From positions 2,542,001-2,606,000 of the forward strand of contig CM065652.1 of the NCBI GenBank assembly GCA_033220425.1: a stretch of DNA of 64,000 bases, given 5' to 3'. How positions within the stretch are numbered: the stretch's first letter is position 1; every line of letters starts with the position of its first letter. This DNA comes from Lepraria neglecta. Taxonomy: Eukaryota; Ascomycota; Lecanoromycetes; Lecanorales; Stereocaulaceae. Shown one piece after another: positions 46,345 through 58,137 of this stretch. A program made the position numbers and the translations under genes. A model generated the notes under the pieces. It searched no databases. It saw only the letters and a program-made list of their open reading frames with translations, and was not told the DNA's origin.

Positions 46345-48893
46345 ATGGATCATCTACCTGTCCCCCAGGATCCTATTCTGCCACTCTCAGAGGTTCCCTA
46401 CCTTTGTATCGCACCTTACGATATCACCGTACCATTCCTTACATACCCTCGGAGCAAAGGGAAACCATGGATGGTACCAGATATGGGGCAAGTTCCGCAC
46501 GAGCAACATGAAAAGCTCTTTCCAAGTCCCGTCTCTGAACTTGAATGTTTCCTTCAGACATGGTTATTCTTCGGATTGCTGGCCGAGCTGTTGGGAACCC
46601 TTTACGATCACGATACCTTCGTGGTGAAATCTGCCCACGATGGAGACCCTATTCTCTCAACCAAGGAACTACAGGCCTTAATTGAGAAGCGTATCGCTTG
46701 GATTGTAATCCAAGAAAACACCACCCAGAAGCAATTCTACGAGCATACAGGGAAATGTATCGACATCACATGGAAGGCCCTCCGTGTGGACTTCAACTCC
46801 ACAGTCAAGTACTCGATTGCTTCCGTTGCCGAGTTCCTGGCGAGCGCCATCAGCAAAGCCCATCTTACTGCCTTCCCTGGAGTGGTTCGATGCCAGAAGC
46901 CATTTGCCAAAGGCTTCTACACCCAGGAGATTAAAGACAGGATGGTCGGAGCCCACTGATGCCCAAGTGACATCCTCAGGGTCGTTGACAAATTTGAAAG
47001 TATTCAGATGTTGCATTTCTTCAGCCGAATGAAGAAGCCGTTGGGCAAAGTCCACCATCGGGATTGCACTGCGAATCGTTGCGTCGCACATTCCAACAGT
47101 CTCTCCGAATACAAAACAAGGCATACCGAGGACTGTGTGAATATAGACCACTGCGAAGATGTTTCTATTGACAAGAAACCTATTTTGGATATTCTCCAAA
47201 CCGAAGCACTGCCTCTTTTGCAAATATCTAGAAAAGACGACGACCCTCACCCAATCTCCGTTCAGCTCTGCACATCAGCGGCAGAGCAGAATTCGTATGC
47301 CGCTGTATCCCATGTTTGGTCCGACGGAATGGGCAACCATGACGCAAACTCGCTGCCACAATGCCAACCAGCCCGTTTGAGTGACATAGTAGGTGGTATA
47401 ATTGAAGAAGGTCAGCGTCCTAGGATCTGGGTGGACACCTTCTGTTGCCCCGTGGATCCGGTAGCAAAGCACATAGCTCTTTCACGGATGCGGCGTACCC
47501 ATTTCGAGGTGAAGAAAGTCTTAGTTCTTGATTCCAGCCTGTACTGCTACAATAGCCAAGATTTGTTGCACCCTGCTGATGTAACTGCCAGGATCTTTAC
47601 CTCTCCGTGGATGCGAAGATTGTGGACGTTGCAAGAAGACGCTCTTTCTCAATGAGGGAGTCTCTGGATATACTTCAAGGATGGACCTATTCACATGATC
47701 CATTTTTGGAACCATGTCTTTCTTCTTTCCAAAGAAGATCTAAAATACAGGCGACTTCTGCATGACACGTTGAAGGACACCCTGCCACTGTCCATAGAAA
47801 ACTACTATTTTCCATATGGTACTCCGAACCTAGGCTTGCTTGATCGAGCTCTCTCGCATCGAAAAACAACAGTGCCCTCAGATGAAGCACTCTGCATTGC
47901 AACTTTAATGCACCTGGATATCGATAGGGTCCTTGGGATGTCTGGCGAAAATCGAATGGTTCAAATTTGGGACCTCATAACAGAAAAGAATAAAGGAGGA
48001 CTCCCATGCAAGGCTCAAAGGTACAAAAGAGGGGCTTTCGATGGGCCCCTTCCACTCTGCTTCCATCTACTGAGCGCTTCCACAATGTTTAGACCTGCAT
48101 TACTCGATGGCATGACACCCCGTGAGGCAACATTAACTTTGACGGCCTTTTCGCTGAATATCCAGGCTATCGACTCTTCCCACTCAAGCATACCAAGAGC
48201 ATGAATGTAGAGTCAAGTTCCATTGCCCCCAAAGAAAGCTCAGAAACATTGAGTAACAACCCCTGGTCCTCCCTCGTTCATCTCCGTGGAGTTCGACTTG
48301 TATTCAAAGACACATCCATCTGGTACCAGCTTTCACACAAATCCACATCCATGGCCTTAAAGGAGGGTCGATCACCCTCTTCAATGATTGCGCCTTCGCT
48401 TTCTGAGATGGTAGCCCACGGCAACGGAGCAATCATACTAACCCAAAAGCTTCCTGGTAGGGAAAGACCGCTTTCGATAGAGCACACCTACCAGGAGGGG
48501 CTGGCAGTCACAATTTCGAGCGAGGAGGATGGTTGTTTATATGCCTGTCTTGGCGAAGGCATCATCCTGGCTCCGCTCCATCAGTATGAAGTGGTAGTTT
48601 ATGAAGCCGCCGAGCGTTTGGTACGGCAAGTGCAAGAGTACGAAATGTCTGAAGCGTTCGGCGAGCTCCGGGTGGACCAGTCATCAGAGTCAAAGGATGG
48701 TGAAGCTGTGAAGGCGCTGAGAACGAAGGTGAAGGAGTTGGCAAACCATGCAGTGGCTGCAGACCCAGCTCTCGGAGAGGCAGCAGTGCAAACGATAGGG
48801 GAAGGTGGCAAGCCTGAGGATATGTGGGTCATAGTTGCTGCATGGTTTGGGCATGTTGCTAAAGGTGAAATGGTTCCACCGGGCCGGATGTGA
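46345..48893 (+). pseudogene. HET-domain (heterokaryon incompatibility) gene with two in-frame TGA codons
   Basis: One frame runs from ATG 46345 to 48893 (834 sense positions) with a single intron 48122-48165 (donor GTGAGG, CATTAAC branch, CAG) that keeps phase. The HET domain is clear: YAAVSHVWSDGMGNHDANSL, LPQCQPARLSDIVGG, IWVDTFCCPVDP, HFEVKKVLVLDSSLYC and IFTSPWMRRLWTLQEDALS. The N-terminal region (about 200 residues) and the C-terminal region (LSEMVAHGNGAIILTQKLPG onward) follow the layout of fungal HET proteins. TGA codons interrupt it at 46957-46959 (where GAHWCPSD would be expected) and 47653-47655. No frameshift is needed, so inactivation looks recent. HET proteins trigger cell death on fusion of unlike hyphae; the partner is unknown. 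Confidence 0.75.
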
Positions 48894-49638
48894 TGTGTGG
48901 ATTGACCTAGGAGAGAGCTGGCGTCCAGTCATTGCCACATACGTTATGTGTCTCGAAAGAGGATGAAAAGGTTTCCGAAGATCAAACCCTTATTGAGGGA
49001 GAGATCCTGGATCCCTCCAATGACAAAATCGATGTCTGAGACTCCGCTCCAATTCCTGTTGATCCGCGGTATTAGCTGCATGCGCTGTGCGCTGAGCGCT
49101 GACGGATCCACTTGCTGTGCTACCTTTCCGCTATTACTTAGATTTTTTCAGCTCGGCACTGCCTGCAGCCATTCTAGCCTTCTAGCGGCTCGCATCCAAC
49201 TCTGTGTATCGTCCGAAGGGCTCCACCAGGGCAGGCAATGATATATTATACCTAGATTTAGTAACCACGCAAGATGCCAAAAAGAAGAAGCATCATAGGT
49301 CCTCGGACCAACGCGAGGGGTCTCCGATTGACAAAGATCAAGTGTTGCTCTGATGACGTTTTGCACCCTAATAGAATACCGCTGGACCGAGTATACGTAC
49401 GTAAGTAAAAAAGTACCATAAACCACCACTGTGGTCTCGGAGCCGCTTACCCTTGTACACCCAGGGAAAATCATATATTCCTCAATGCAGAGGAGCTCCT
49501 TTCTTTCTGTCTCAACGCTTCCGAAGCAGAGGTACTTTAAAACTCTCGAGAAACTAACTTACCCCCGCCTCTACTTACTATTCTGAGTCAACATCTTTCG
49601 AAGCAACCATCCCTATCCATAAATCTTTTCACAAAAAG
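48894..49638. other. intergenic before the small Cys-rich family
   Basis: No supported gene. The last 140 bases are A/C-rich like the leaders of the other small Cys-rich copies. Confidence 0.45.
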
Positions 49639-49860
49639 ATGGACAACATCAACCACGACATCAACAGCCACCCCGAAGTTCCTAGTAGCACTAAGGACTC
49701 GAATAACCTTGAAGTCACATACAGCATCCCTAGTACCATCAACCACGCCCACTATTGGAGGTGTTGTCAGTGCGGCTTTCCCGGAAACGATTACCCTAGT
49801 GATTCCTACTGCATCAATACAGCGTGCAATCGTGATCGTTGCGGCGGCTGTACTGTCTAG
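49639..49860 (+). CDS. small cysteine-rich protein, family copy 1 (73 aa)
   Basis: An intact 73-codon frame with no intron. The N-terminal half is polar (Asn, Asp, Ser, Thr); the C-terminal half reads STINHAHYWRCCQCGFPG, then SYCINTACNRDRCGGC. The spacing CC-x-C ... C-x5-C-x4-C-x2-C suggests a compact zinc-knuckle or zinc-ribbon fold. There is no signal peptide, so it is probably not secreted. The A/C-rich 5' leader ends CACAAAAAG before the ATG. Related sequences follow at about 50.7, 51.2 and 52.6 kb. Function unknown; that it is a real gene is inferred from the shared motif and leaders. Confidence 0.5.
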   Translation: MDNINHDINSHPEVPSSTKDSNNLEVTYSIPSTINHAHYWRCCQCGFPGNDYPSDSYCINTACNRDRCGGCTV

Positions 49861-50729
49861 TGAGAATCTTTCTTTCCAAGAACTTAGAAGCTATGATACC
49901 GGTCTGCTGTCTAGTTGATGTGCGTTTTCGGGTCTGTGACAACGCGGGCTAGGATGGTTTGGCGGTGAGATTGGGAGAAGAGGTAGTGCTTACAGGGCGG
50001 GGAGCTAGCGACTAAGGATTTTGTTATAGCTACTGAGGGAGAGGTTTGCTTACATGTGATCTTGCTTGACTTGATCTTATGCAACGGGATCAGTCTGTTC
50101 TGTAGCTGCCAGGAGCTAAGGCTGGAGAGAACTTAAGTCGATCTTTTCATAGCCTATTCGATCTATTGATCGCTCACGAGAGTTTACTTTTGCATAAGCT
50201 CTACTCTAAAAAGCTTTTTTTCCCCGATGCTTTGCTCCCAAGGGCATATCCTTCTCCAAGCCCCCTCCACTTATGCAACCCCTTGCGCCTCTATCTTGCT
50301 ACCGAGACTCACATTCCGGCTAGAAGTTTGTTTCTCAAAGGCAATTCTGGCGCCAAGATCTACGAATGGGAGAACTATGTACGTGTTATAACGTAATACA
50401 GGTCAATGGTTAGAAGTTGAAGGCTGCAGTTGCGGACCTAAGGTAGATATCAATACTCATCATCGAGCCTCGTTTTTGGCTCTTCTTGTGCACATCGGAA
50501 CGAGGGGGGTCCCAATGTGTGACAATCGGATGTCCTGTTGATTGCTTAGGCATGAGCAATCCAGTCCCTGGGCTCACATCAACGTACCAGAACAGTGGTC
50601 TTTCCATTTTGTACCAGCCTTTGCTGAAATAATGGATGTGCCGTATACCCGTCGCTGTTGAGTTTACAGAATCGGGTTTCGAATAGATATATACATCACA
50701 TCACGTCACATCACATAGAGATACTCAAT

Positions 50730-50852
50730 CAGAGTACAGATAGTCCTCTTCGAGGCCACCACGAGGCTCCCTGTACCACTGAAGGCGTATACAACATTCC
50801 CGGAATCATCAATTTCTACAGTTATGCTTGGGGACATTACGCACGTGCATAG
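50730..50852 (+). pseudogene. remnant of the small Cys-rich family, copy 2
   Basis: The frame reads TEGVYNIPGIINFYSYAWGH, matching the linker NIPGII...Y-x-W before the first Cys cluster of the other copies, but the cysteines themselves are gone. It is a decayed fragment at most. Confidence 0.3.
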
Positions 50853-51228
50853 GGCAACATACATCAAGGCTAGTACTGCTGTGGCCCCCAGGTGTCGTCA
50901 CAAGTTGATGCAATTGTTGAAGAGGTTACTATTTTTAGTATGGGATTGCTCCAGAATCTCTACTTTGCGAGTAACTGCCATACGCCATCGTTGCGATCTC
51001 GGGTCTGCTGACCCTAGTGTACAACGAACAGAGTATTGATTCTCAAGTATAAAAGGGCATCTGTTCTTCGTTTTCTTTTTTCCTTCATCGTTTCAGATCA
51101 GCAGTTCTCCCTACAGCGGACTATCATTCAAGAATTCAAACACGTCTTGCATACTCGACTACATCCATAAGTAGATTCAAACCCACAATCCTTAGACAAA
51201 CACATTCACAAAACCATTTCAAATCGCA

Positions 51229-51445
51229 ATGAATCCCTTCAATTTCCAAAACACCGATGCTTCTACCCACGACGACCCCGACTCGAACGTCACTGGAGTC
51301 TCAGACAGCATCCCCGGCATCATCCACTGCGCTTATCAATGGGTCTGCTGCGTATGCAAATGGGAGAACTTGGTCGGGCAGAGCTTCTGCAAAGGTCCAG
51401 TGCACTAGTCATGGAAAATGCCCTTACTGTAGGGAACTTGGATAG
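51229..51445 (+). pseudogene. small cysteine-rich protein, family copy 3
   Basis: The ATG at 51229 opens a 59-codon frame ending 51408: MNPFNFQNTDASTHDD, then SIPGIIHCAYQWVCCVCKWE and SFCKG. The second Cys half of the family (CTSHGKCPYC) lies directly after in the next frame, ending 51445, so either the copy carries a single-base frame change near 51395 or the shorter product is used. Leader sequence and the IPGII-W-CC-x-C block tie it to copies 1 and 2. Confidence 0.4.
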
Positions 51446-52197
51446 AACTCTTCGGAGTGAGCTTCGTCCCAGCATCCCGGATTCTTTATATGAGGCTGAC
51501 GAACAAAATTCAAGCAGGCCAAACCCTCAGGTCGATATCTATAAATTGCATCCTTTTCTGCACACCAAAGAATCGGAACTTCTTCTTAACTCTGATCTGC
51601 GCAATCCCCTCGGAATGATTGTCGTGCTGCCTTCTTTGTGGTGGTACTTTCGGGGCAATTCGCCGGAACAGCATTGGAGCAAACATGGATGCCCCTTCAT
51701 GAGAAGCTGCGTGCTGAGCAAAGTCCTCCGCCTCTCAACCCATTGACGAAAAATGTATATGTTCTCAAATATAGAGCACCACAATTCGTCTTTCCTTAAT
51801 CAACAGCGCGAAGCAGCAATTCTTCATTGAGTAAATTATCCTTGCAACAAGCTTTGACTTTACAAATCCGGCATGACGGATATAAAGAACACCCATCGAC
51901 CCTTCTCACGCAAACGCGGAAATTTCATCCAGCTCCAGATCAGCTCCAAGATTGGGTCAGAACAATCCCGCGGGCATAAATCGAGTTGTGTCGCGATATA
52001 AGAGCATTGATGACGCGGAAGGAAGCAGACGTACATTTTCGGAAGTATTGGTCATGTTATCTGCGCTATGCAATATCCTTGGGCTTTTGTACGACTTTTC
52101 ATTCTAACTAGAAACATGCGTGTCACATGGATGGGTGGAGCCTCATGGCTATCTTCGCGATTAAGTACGTAAAAATAGTCGCAAAATGTCCAAGATC

Positions 52198-52370
52198 GGT
52201 AGCCTTATCATTCCCACCTCTGTAACAAGATCTGTGGCCGTTGTTAGAATCGCATCCTCGCCATCGCTTATGTACGAACGCTCGCAAAAGATTCGATCTC
52301 GGTAGCCCTGTCATCCCAACAGCTTCAGCAACATCTGTAATCTTTTTTAGAATCGCTACTCGCCATTGGC
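52198..52370 (+). repeat. imperfect direct duplication upstream of copy 4
   Basis: Two segments of about 70 bases, starting GGTAGCCTTATCATTCCCA at 52198 and GGTAGCCCTGTCATCCCAA at 52302, are diverged direct copies with a 104-base period. A third, weaker match with the following sequence occurs near 53140-53270, about 790 bases downstream. Confidence 0.55.
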
Positions 52371-52630
52371 AGAAGGGAGGAAGTCTCACAAGCTCATATA
52401 CATCCCAAATCACCGATGTTCTGATCGCTGGTCCTATACGGGACGATCATCTTTTCCATGGTATTCTGTCTATAGGATATGTGAAAATACTGAATATCTG
52501 TAAGAATGGAGGGTTCTTTCTGATCTTGTGGCCTTTCTCTTCTCATCATCACCAGCTCTCAACAACTCAAGAAATTCAAATACAAACAAAACATCAAACC
52601 AAACACCACTACAAAACAAACATCCATAAA

Positions 52631-52880
52631 ATGTCTCCAAGACTGACTTCCATGTCTCCTTCGAGAACGAATCAGCTGGAGGCCACTCTCCTCCAGAGTC
52701 TCCAACGTTCCTGATACCGAACATACCACGACCAAAGCACCAGACTCATACCATGACGGAGGCATCACCACTGATGGTGGGACCAGGCAATGTTGCGCGT
52801 ACAACTATGATAAAAACCCCAACTGCCAATATTGCTGCCGTCATTGTCAGCATCTTCCGTGCGCCAACTGTAAGACTTGA
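52631..52880 (+). pseudogene. small cysteine-rich family, copy 4
   Basis: The ATG at 52631 follows the A/C-rich leader typical of the family, but its own frame closes at 52714. Another frame, open to a stop at 52878-52880, reads GTRQCCAYNYDKNPNCQYCC, then HCQHLPCANCKT, with ten cysteines or histidines in about 35 residues. The two parts are not joined by a convincing intron, so this copy appears broken. Confidence 0.35.
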
Positions 52881-53129
52881 TAGCAGATTTCTTCAGAATA
52901 AGCAATGTCCTTCCGGTCTCAACAACTTCCAGCGACACTGACGGTAGTCTAGTCGGCGAGAATCCTGGATCGGGTCAAGGTCGCTGATGAGAATGTGGCG
53001 GTGGGTTTTCTAGTAGACGGGCGACAAGTGCATGATAGATTGTTTGATTTGAATTAGACTTAGCATGCGGGTTCAATGGAATTTCTGATAGACAGGGCTG
53101 GGGGCGACAATAGAAGGGATGCTGACGGT

Positions 53130-53530
53130 CATTCATTTACCTTAGCTAGATGTATTAATAATATTGTTGAAATTGTTGCTTGCCATTAGGAGAATGGGGG
53201 AAGACTGACAAGTTCATATATATTATATAAAATTGCCGGAACTCTGATCATAGGCCCAATATAGGACCATGAGGGTTTTCATGCCGTTCTATATACCCAG
53301 GGAGTGTGGAACCCAGAGAAATATAAAAGGCATCATCCTGTTTTTATATCCTTCCTCTTCTCGATATCGACGACCCGATCATTCAAACGACATCAAATTT
53401 TCGAAACATCCGACAGCAAACACAACTCCTCGTCAACCATACCCAAACAACCACGCGATGCCTTAAACAAACGTCTTCAACTGGATAGACTTCAAACCAT
53501 CCGAATGCCTTCATGGTGCAAGTAGCAGCG
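53130..53530 (+). repeat. downstream remnant of the small Cys-rich repeat unit
   Basis: The stretch matches the promoter and leader of copy 4 (for example ACAAGTTCATATATA against ACAAGCTCATATACA, and TCTGATCATAGGCCCAATAT against TCTGATCGCTGGTCCTATAC) but retains no Cys-rich frame. It marks an additional tandem unit. Confidence 0.45.
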
Positions 53531-53805
53531 TTTATGGAAGGGTAACTGCCAACGTGAGGAAAAGTCTTCCCAACTAACGCAGATCTTCATGGATGACGAC
53601 AAATAGTTTGCATGGCGCATACAGCAGTCGTTGCAAAGGAGGAAACCGGAATGAGTGTATCCATTGATAACTGTCAAGAAGCTTTCCTGGTCTCTTATCC
53701 TACAGACGCGGCAAGAACCACAGTGCAAGAAAGACTTAGCTCAGGACGACCTATCTCCAGCCCTTTCACGCATGCCTGAAGAACAGAGTGCTTGTTGGTA
53801 GTACT

Positions 53806-54942
53806 CTAGACGAATATTGGCAGAGGGAAGCCATACTGCAACACTCGTCAGAAAACAGTATCGCCGAGCTATGGTCAATACTCACGTTTACAAGATCATT
53901 GAACCTCAAATTCTTGTTCAACCCGCTCACAGCATCCAGCTCATCCTTCCCAAGGTCCCAACCCGTCACATCCAGATTCTGCGCTAATCGACCTTGGTTG
54001 TTGCTCTTCGGGATAACCGCTACGTCTCTCTGTGTTGCCCATCTTAGCAAGACCTGTGCGGGCGTCTTGCCGTGCTTCTCTGCGATCTTCTTGACCGTGT
54101 TATGCTCCATCAAGAGCGGTGTCTCTTTGGCTTGCTCCATGTCGAGCTCTAAGAAAGATTGAGGGCCGAAACTGCTGTAGGCTGTGATGGCGATGCCTTG
54201 GCCTTGGGCGTATTTGACAAGACCTTCTTGAGTGAGGTAGGGGTGGTGTTCGATCTGCAGAGTCGCTGGCTTGATCTTGGCGTAGCGAAGGAGATCCATG
54301 ATGAGTTGTGAATTGAAGTTGCTGATACCGATCGACTTGGCTAGACCCTTCTGTTGCACCTTTTCCATAGCTTGCCACGTTTCTTGAATGCTAGCATTCC
54401 CAGTGACAACGTTCTTGCCATCATAAGTGAAGCCAGGCGGGTAGCGCTCGGAGGGATCAACGTATTTGAGTGAGACCGGGAAATGAACGATGTATAGATC
54501 GAAGTAGTCGATGCCCCAGTCTTTGAGCTGCTTTTTGCAGATAGGCTCAACACGGTCATGGTCGTGGAAGGAGTTCCAGAGCTTAGAGACGAGGAAGAGA
54601 TCTTCGCGCTTGACGATGCCCTCTTTGATAGCACGGGCAACACCTTGGCCAGACTCGACTTCGTTACCGTAGTCTGCAGGATAATTCAAAATCAGATCCT
54701 GGGCTTGGTCCCAGAAATCTGGAACTGGCAGGGCTATGACATACCGCATGCGCCGTCAAAAAGGCGGTAGCCCGATTTGATGGCATTGTAGACAGTATCG
54801 GCACAGGTATCATTGTTTACTTTCCAGAGACTAACAAGTTTGATCAGTATTGATGGGCTGTAACCAATGTGACCAAGGCTTACCCAAACCCAACAAGGGG
54901 CATTTGGTGGCCGCTGTTAAGCTTGACCGTAGGTGAAGTCAT
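53806..54942 (-). CDS. XYL1: D-xylose reductase (aldo-keto reductase AKR2)
   Basis: Four exons, 54942-54884, 54830-54745, 54673-53886 and 53835-53806, fit in phase for 320 residues, the normal length of fungal xylose reductase. The N-terminus is [20 protein letters not shown]. The first and second splices rebuild GLWKVNND and [19 protein letters not shown] with catalytic Asp and Tyr. [15 protein letters not shown] holds the Lys, and [14 protein letters not shown] the His of the tetrad. NAD(P)-binding loops are [13 protein letters not shown] and [19 protein letters not shown] (IPKS-N-x-x-R type, as in dual or NADPH-using enzymes). The tail is YGFPLPIFV. It reduces xylose to xylitol in pentose catabolism. 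The gene is intact. Confidence 0.95.
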
Positions 54943-55484
54943 GCTTGCGTGGTATCTGAAGATTGGTCGTTGAATCTGGAGTGGAAAAGTTTTGGTGATT
55001 GAAATGGGTGGATTGAAGAGTGCGGTAGTACTGTTCGGTGGTTTAATTAGTCGAGTTGAGATCAGGACGGCAAGAGCAGGGGAAATTAGATACCGTTGGA
55101 AGGATCTTATAATGTTCATCGGAAAGAATGATTTGAAGGTCGAGGAGCACAAAATAACAAAGTGAATGAATTTACCCCGCGTCCCCCGCTATTACGTTGG
55201 CAGGGTTCAGGAACAGGCTAAACTCATGCAGCGGCTCGTTATTTCATGCGGCTAAATGGGTAAAAACCACGCGACATCTCCCATACAGGCAATTACCCGC
55301 GAGTGGTCCGAAAGAGCAATGGAAAGCGACCAAAAGGTTTCTGTGGTTCATTTGCTACCTGAGCACGGACAAGTATCATACAGACGTCTAACATGATCGT
55401 TATTGCATGCGGCATCATGCTGCCTGACGTAAAAGGCTGACCACCTACGGAATGCTGGTGATTGCAGAGAAACGAAATTTATCA
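54943..55484. other. intergenic between XYL1 and SDS22
   Basis: XYL1 promoter and SDS22 3' flank. No supported gene. Confidence 0.5.
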
Positions 55485-56915
55485 TCATGAAACGCGCACG
55501 TAGGCTGTATATGTCAATGAAAAGCGACTAGAATAGTGGGAATGGTTGGCACATACTTGCATCAATCTGCTGAATCTGGGGTAGCCCCAATCGAACCTTG
55601 TTTCTGTACAAAGCCGGACTCCTCAATTGCAGCGGATTCATTTCAAAGTAGACAGTATTCAATTCCTTCTTTTTGGCGAGCTCTCTCTCCACCTCCTCGA
55701 ATGACGATAACAGGTTGGACGAAGCCCACAACTCCTCTAGGTGCTCTAAGGGGCCAATATTCGCGAGATGCGTAATTTTGTTATTGGAGATATCGAGGAC
55801 ACGGAGGTTGACATTACTGTCGAGGCCGGAGATCTCGGTCAAGGCGTTGTGGGAGATGTATAGTTCTTCTAGATTCGGCAGGTTGGAGAGACCGGTGATT
55901 TGGGGGAGTCGGTTTGATTGTATTGAAAGGATCTTGAGGTTGCTGAGATGCGAAATGTTCTGTTTCCTAATAAGCCAAGACCCATACCAACCGAGTGATA
56001 CCATTCATACCTTCAGCTCCGTTATCTTGTTTTTGCCCAACCACAACTCCTCCAAACCTGTCAGGGTATCCAGATTCTCAATCTCCTGCACCTCAGTCAA
56101 CATCGATGATCGAGATTGATCATTTTCTACTGTCCTACTCTTATCCTATTCGCCGCTAGCTCTAGATTCCTTAGCTTTGTCAAGCCGTCAAGACCTTCAA
56201 TCTTTTGTATCTTATTTTGCACAAAGTACATATCCGTCAAATCCTTCAGGTGATCCACATTCTTGATGTGCTTGAGCTTGTTGAAGCTTAGGTCTAGGCT
56301 ATTCAGATGGATCAAGCTATCCAAGCCTTTGATGTGTGATATCAAGTTGTCGTAGAGGTCTAGTTCCTGCAGCGTAGGTCCGAGACTCGATGGGAGTTCG
56401 ATGTGGGAAATCTGGTTCTGGCGAAGACATAGTTTCTGTGTGAATATCGGGTCAGTGCCCTTTTAACGTGCAAATTGTGCTCCGAAAGGGAGCATACCTT
56501 GACCTTTGCGAAACGTTCAAGACGGAGAGCAGGTATGGAGGAGATGCGGCAGTGGACGAGGTCGATATCCTACGTGAAAGTAGGTTGTTAGTACACAGAA
56601 CCGGCGCCAGCTTAGCAATAGCAGTAGAGATAGCATACATCAATATCGAGCTCATAGTCTTCAAGCAAATCTGGCCCACCCCTAGGTCAGCAGAAACACA
56701 GAGAAAGCAGAGGCCAACTGACCTTCGTCTGCGCTGGTTTGCTCCACTGGTGGTGCGTCCTCATCTGAGTACTCCGGATCTGAAAGTATTTCTGCGTTCG
56801 TGACTACCGCTCTTCGGTCCACTCGTAGCTTGCCATCCCAGCCCTTGCTGTCTTGAAGTGTTCCGCCATTGGTGGGGGGTGCAGGATCTGGAGATACATT
56901 TGTTGGATTATCCAT
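55485..56915 (-). CDS. SDS22: Sds22, leucine-rich-repeat regulator of protein phosphatase 1
   Basis: Seven exons, 56915-56723, 56670-56639, 56569-56498, 56435-56139, 56085-56011, 55959-55557 and 55504-55485, fit in phase for 363 residues. After a polar N-terminus come tandem 22-residue SDS22-type LRRs: LIHLNSLDLSFNKLKHIKNV, LKDLTDMYFVQNKIQKIEGL, LTGLEELWLGKNKITEL, LSNLKILSIQSNRLPQITGL and others. The LRR cap LNTVYFEMNPLQ and the final IDATYVRVS match the conserved Sds22 C-terminus; the last seven residues sit in a 20-base exon. Sds22 chaperones and targets the PP1 catalytic subunit, mainly in mitosis. No breaks seen. Confidence 0.95.
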
Positions 56916-57357
56916 AATTGCAGAAGTGTCACGGTGATCTTGGTCTGGAGGAGGAGGAGTTGTTGAGAAGCGGTTTAAATGTTCGAGGTCCTGGCCCGTA
57001 GTTGCATGTTTGTGGGCGGAGAATGTTTCTACGACAAACGTCACATAACGCCAAGACAGTGAATAGGACTCTACTAAGCCAGATGGACGATACTCGAGAA
57101 GAAAACCATTCTTATCTAGACGATGGTATCAGGGTATAGTACTGAGTAGTATTACAGATGTCCGGCCCCCTTTGCCTCTATGCCCAGAACTTTTGTATAT
57201 GGTATCAAGCCCTTCCTGAAAATGCCTTCTGTCGTCATGTTCCTACGTCGACCAATCGTTCTGCTAGGTCCACCGATAACTGTCGCCGTCGATTGACAGC
57301 TTCCCAGCTTCCGACTGCCGAAAAGAAACCCCGAGTTCTACATGCCCATGGCTATCG
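56916..57357. other. intergenic between SDS22 and SEC61 beta
   Basis: SDS22 promoter and SEC61 beta 3' flank. Nothing else recognised. Confidence 0.5.
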
Positions 57358-58137
57358 CTATGAAGAGAACTTTCGAGTAACTTTCGCGATGACTACGTTT
57401 GCATGATTAGCAGAAAGTCCTCAGTCGAACAAAAAATTCCACAAGGCTTGTGCAGATTCGGCTTACCGTGTAAAGCAACGACACTGAATATGAATCCAAG
57501 AGAAAGTACCAGCACTACCACGGGGTCGACCTTCAGACCAGGGGATTCGTCGGTGTATAAACCTAAGACACAGCACTAAATGTCAGCGTATCCGATTAAA
57601 TCCACTCATGGCTCTCCTTTCACACAGTTCTCCCCTCTCCTTTAAGCGACCCTTTCCCCCGTCTATCACGTCCAAGGAGGCTCCAAGAGCTCCTTTTATC
57701 TTGGTTTCCCACTCCTCTTAGATCCACAATATGAAATGTAGACATACGTAACATAGTGCTCGAGCTTCCTCCTGCGCCTGCTGCTCTCGTGCTGGTTGGC
57801 CTTGCATTCGCAACTTTGTCTGCTCTATCCGCTGCGGCCTTCCTTCTTATCGCTGTCTTTGGTCCGCCTGGTGGTGACAGATTCCGTCCACTGCTTACGC
57901 CTGCAGAAGCTGGTGGTGAGATTGGGGAGGATGGGCGCGGGGAAGACTGGGGGTTTGAGTTGTCAGCTACCAAGGCCCCTTTTTGTAACAGTACAAGCGC
58001 TGGGAAAATCGCAATGGGAACCACAATTGCAGCCAGCGCTCAACATCGCCAGGCAGTTAGGGATAAGGAATGCAGAAAAGTCATCCTGAATTGGGGCTGC
58101 TTGGGAGTCCTGGAAAGTCGAGCTGGAGACGTACCAT
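57358..58137 (-). CDS. SBH1: Sec61 beta subunit of the ER protein translocon
   Basis: Four exons, 58137-58135, 57946-57748, 57562-57467 and 57392-57358, give 110 residues. The first coding exon is just the ATG, directly followed by the donor GTACGT, and joins to SSPRPSSPISPPASAG. The body has the family pattern: a basic, disordered cytosolic N-terminus with RAAGAGGSSSTMLR-LYTDES, then PGLKVDPVVVLVLSLGFIFS, the single tail-anchor helix, closing with VVALHVIAKVTRKFSS. Sec61 beta associates with Sec61 alpha and gamma and helps in co-translational import. Each junction keeps phase and restores a conserved segment, which supports the unusual 3-base first coding exon. Confidence 0.94.

Noticed and set aside
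46957-47655. Programmed TGA readthrough in the HET gene
   Set aside because: Neither TGA has the CTA context linked to efficient readthrough, so inactivation is the simpler reading.
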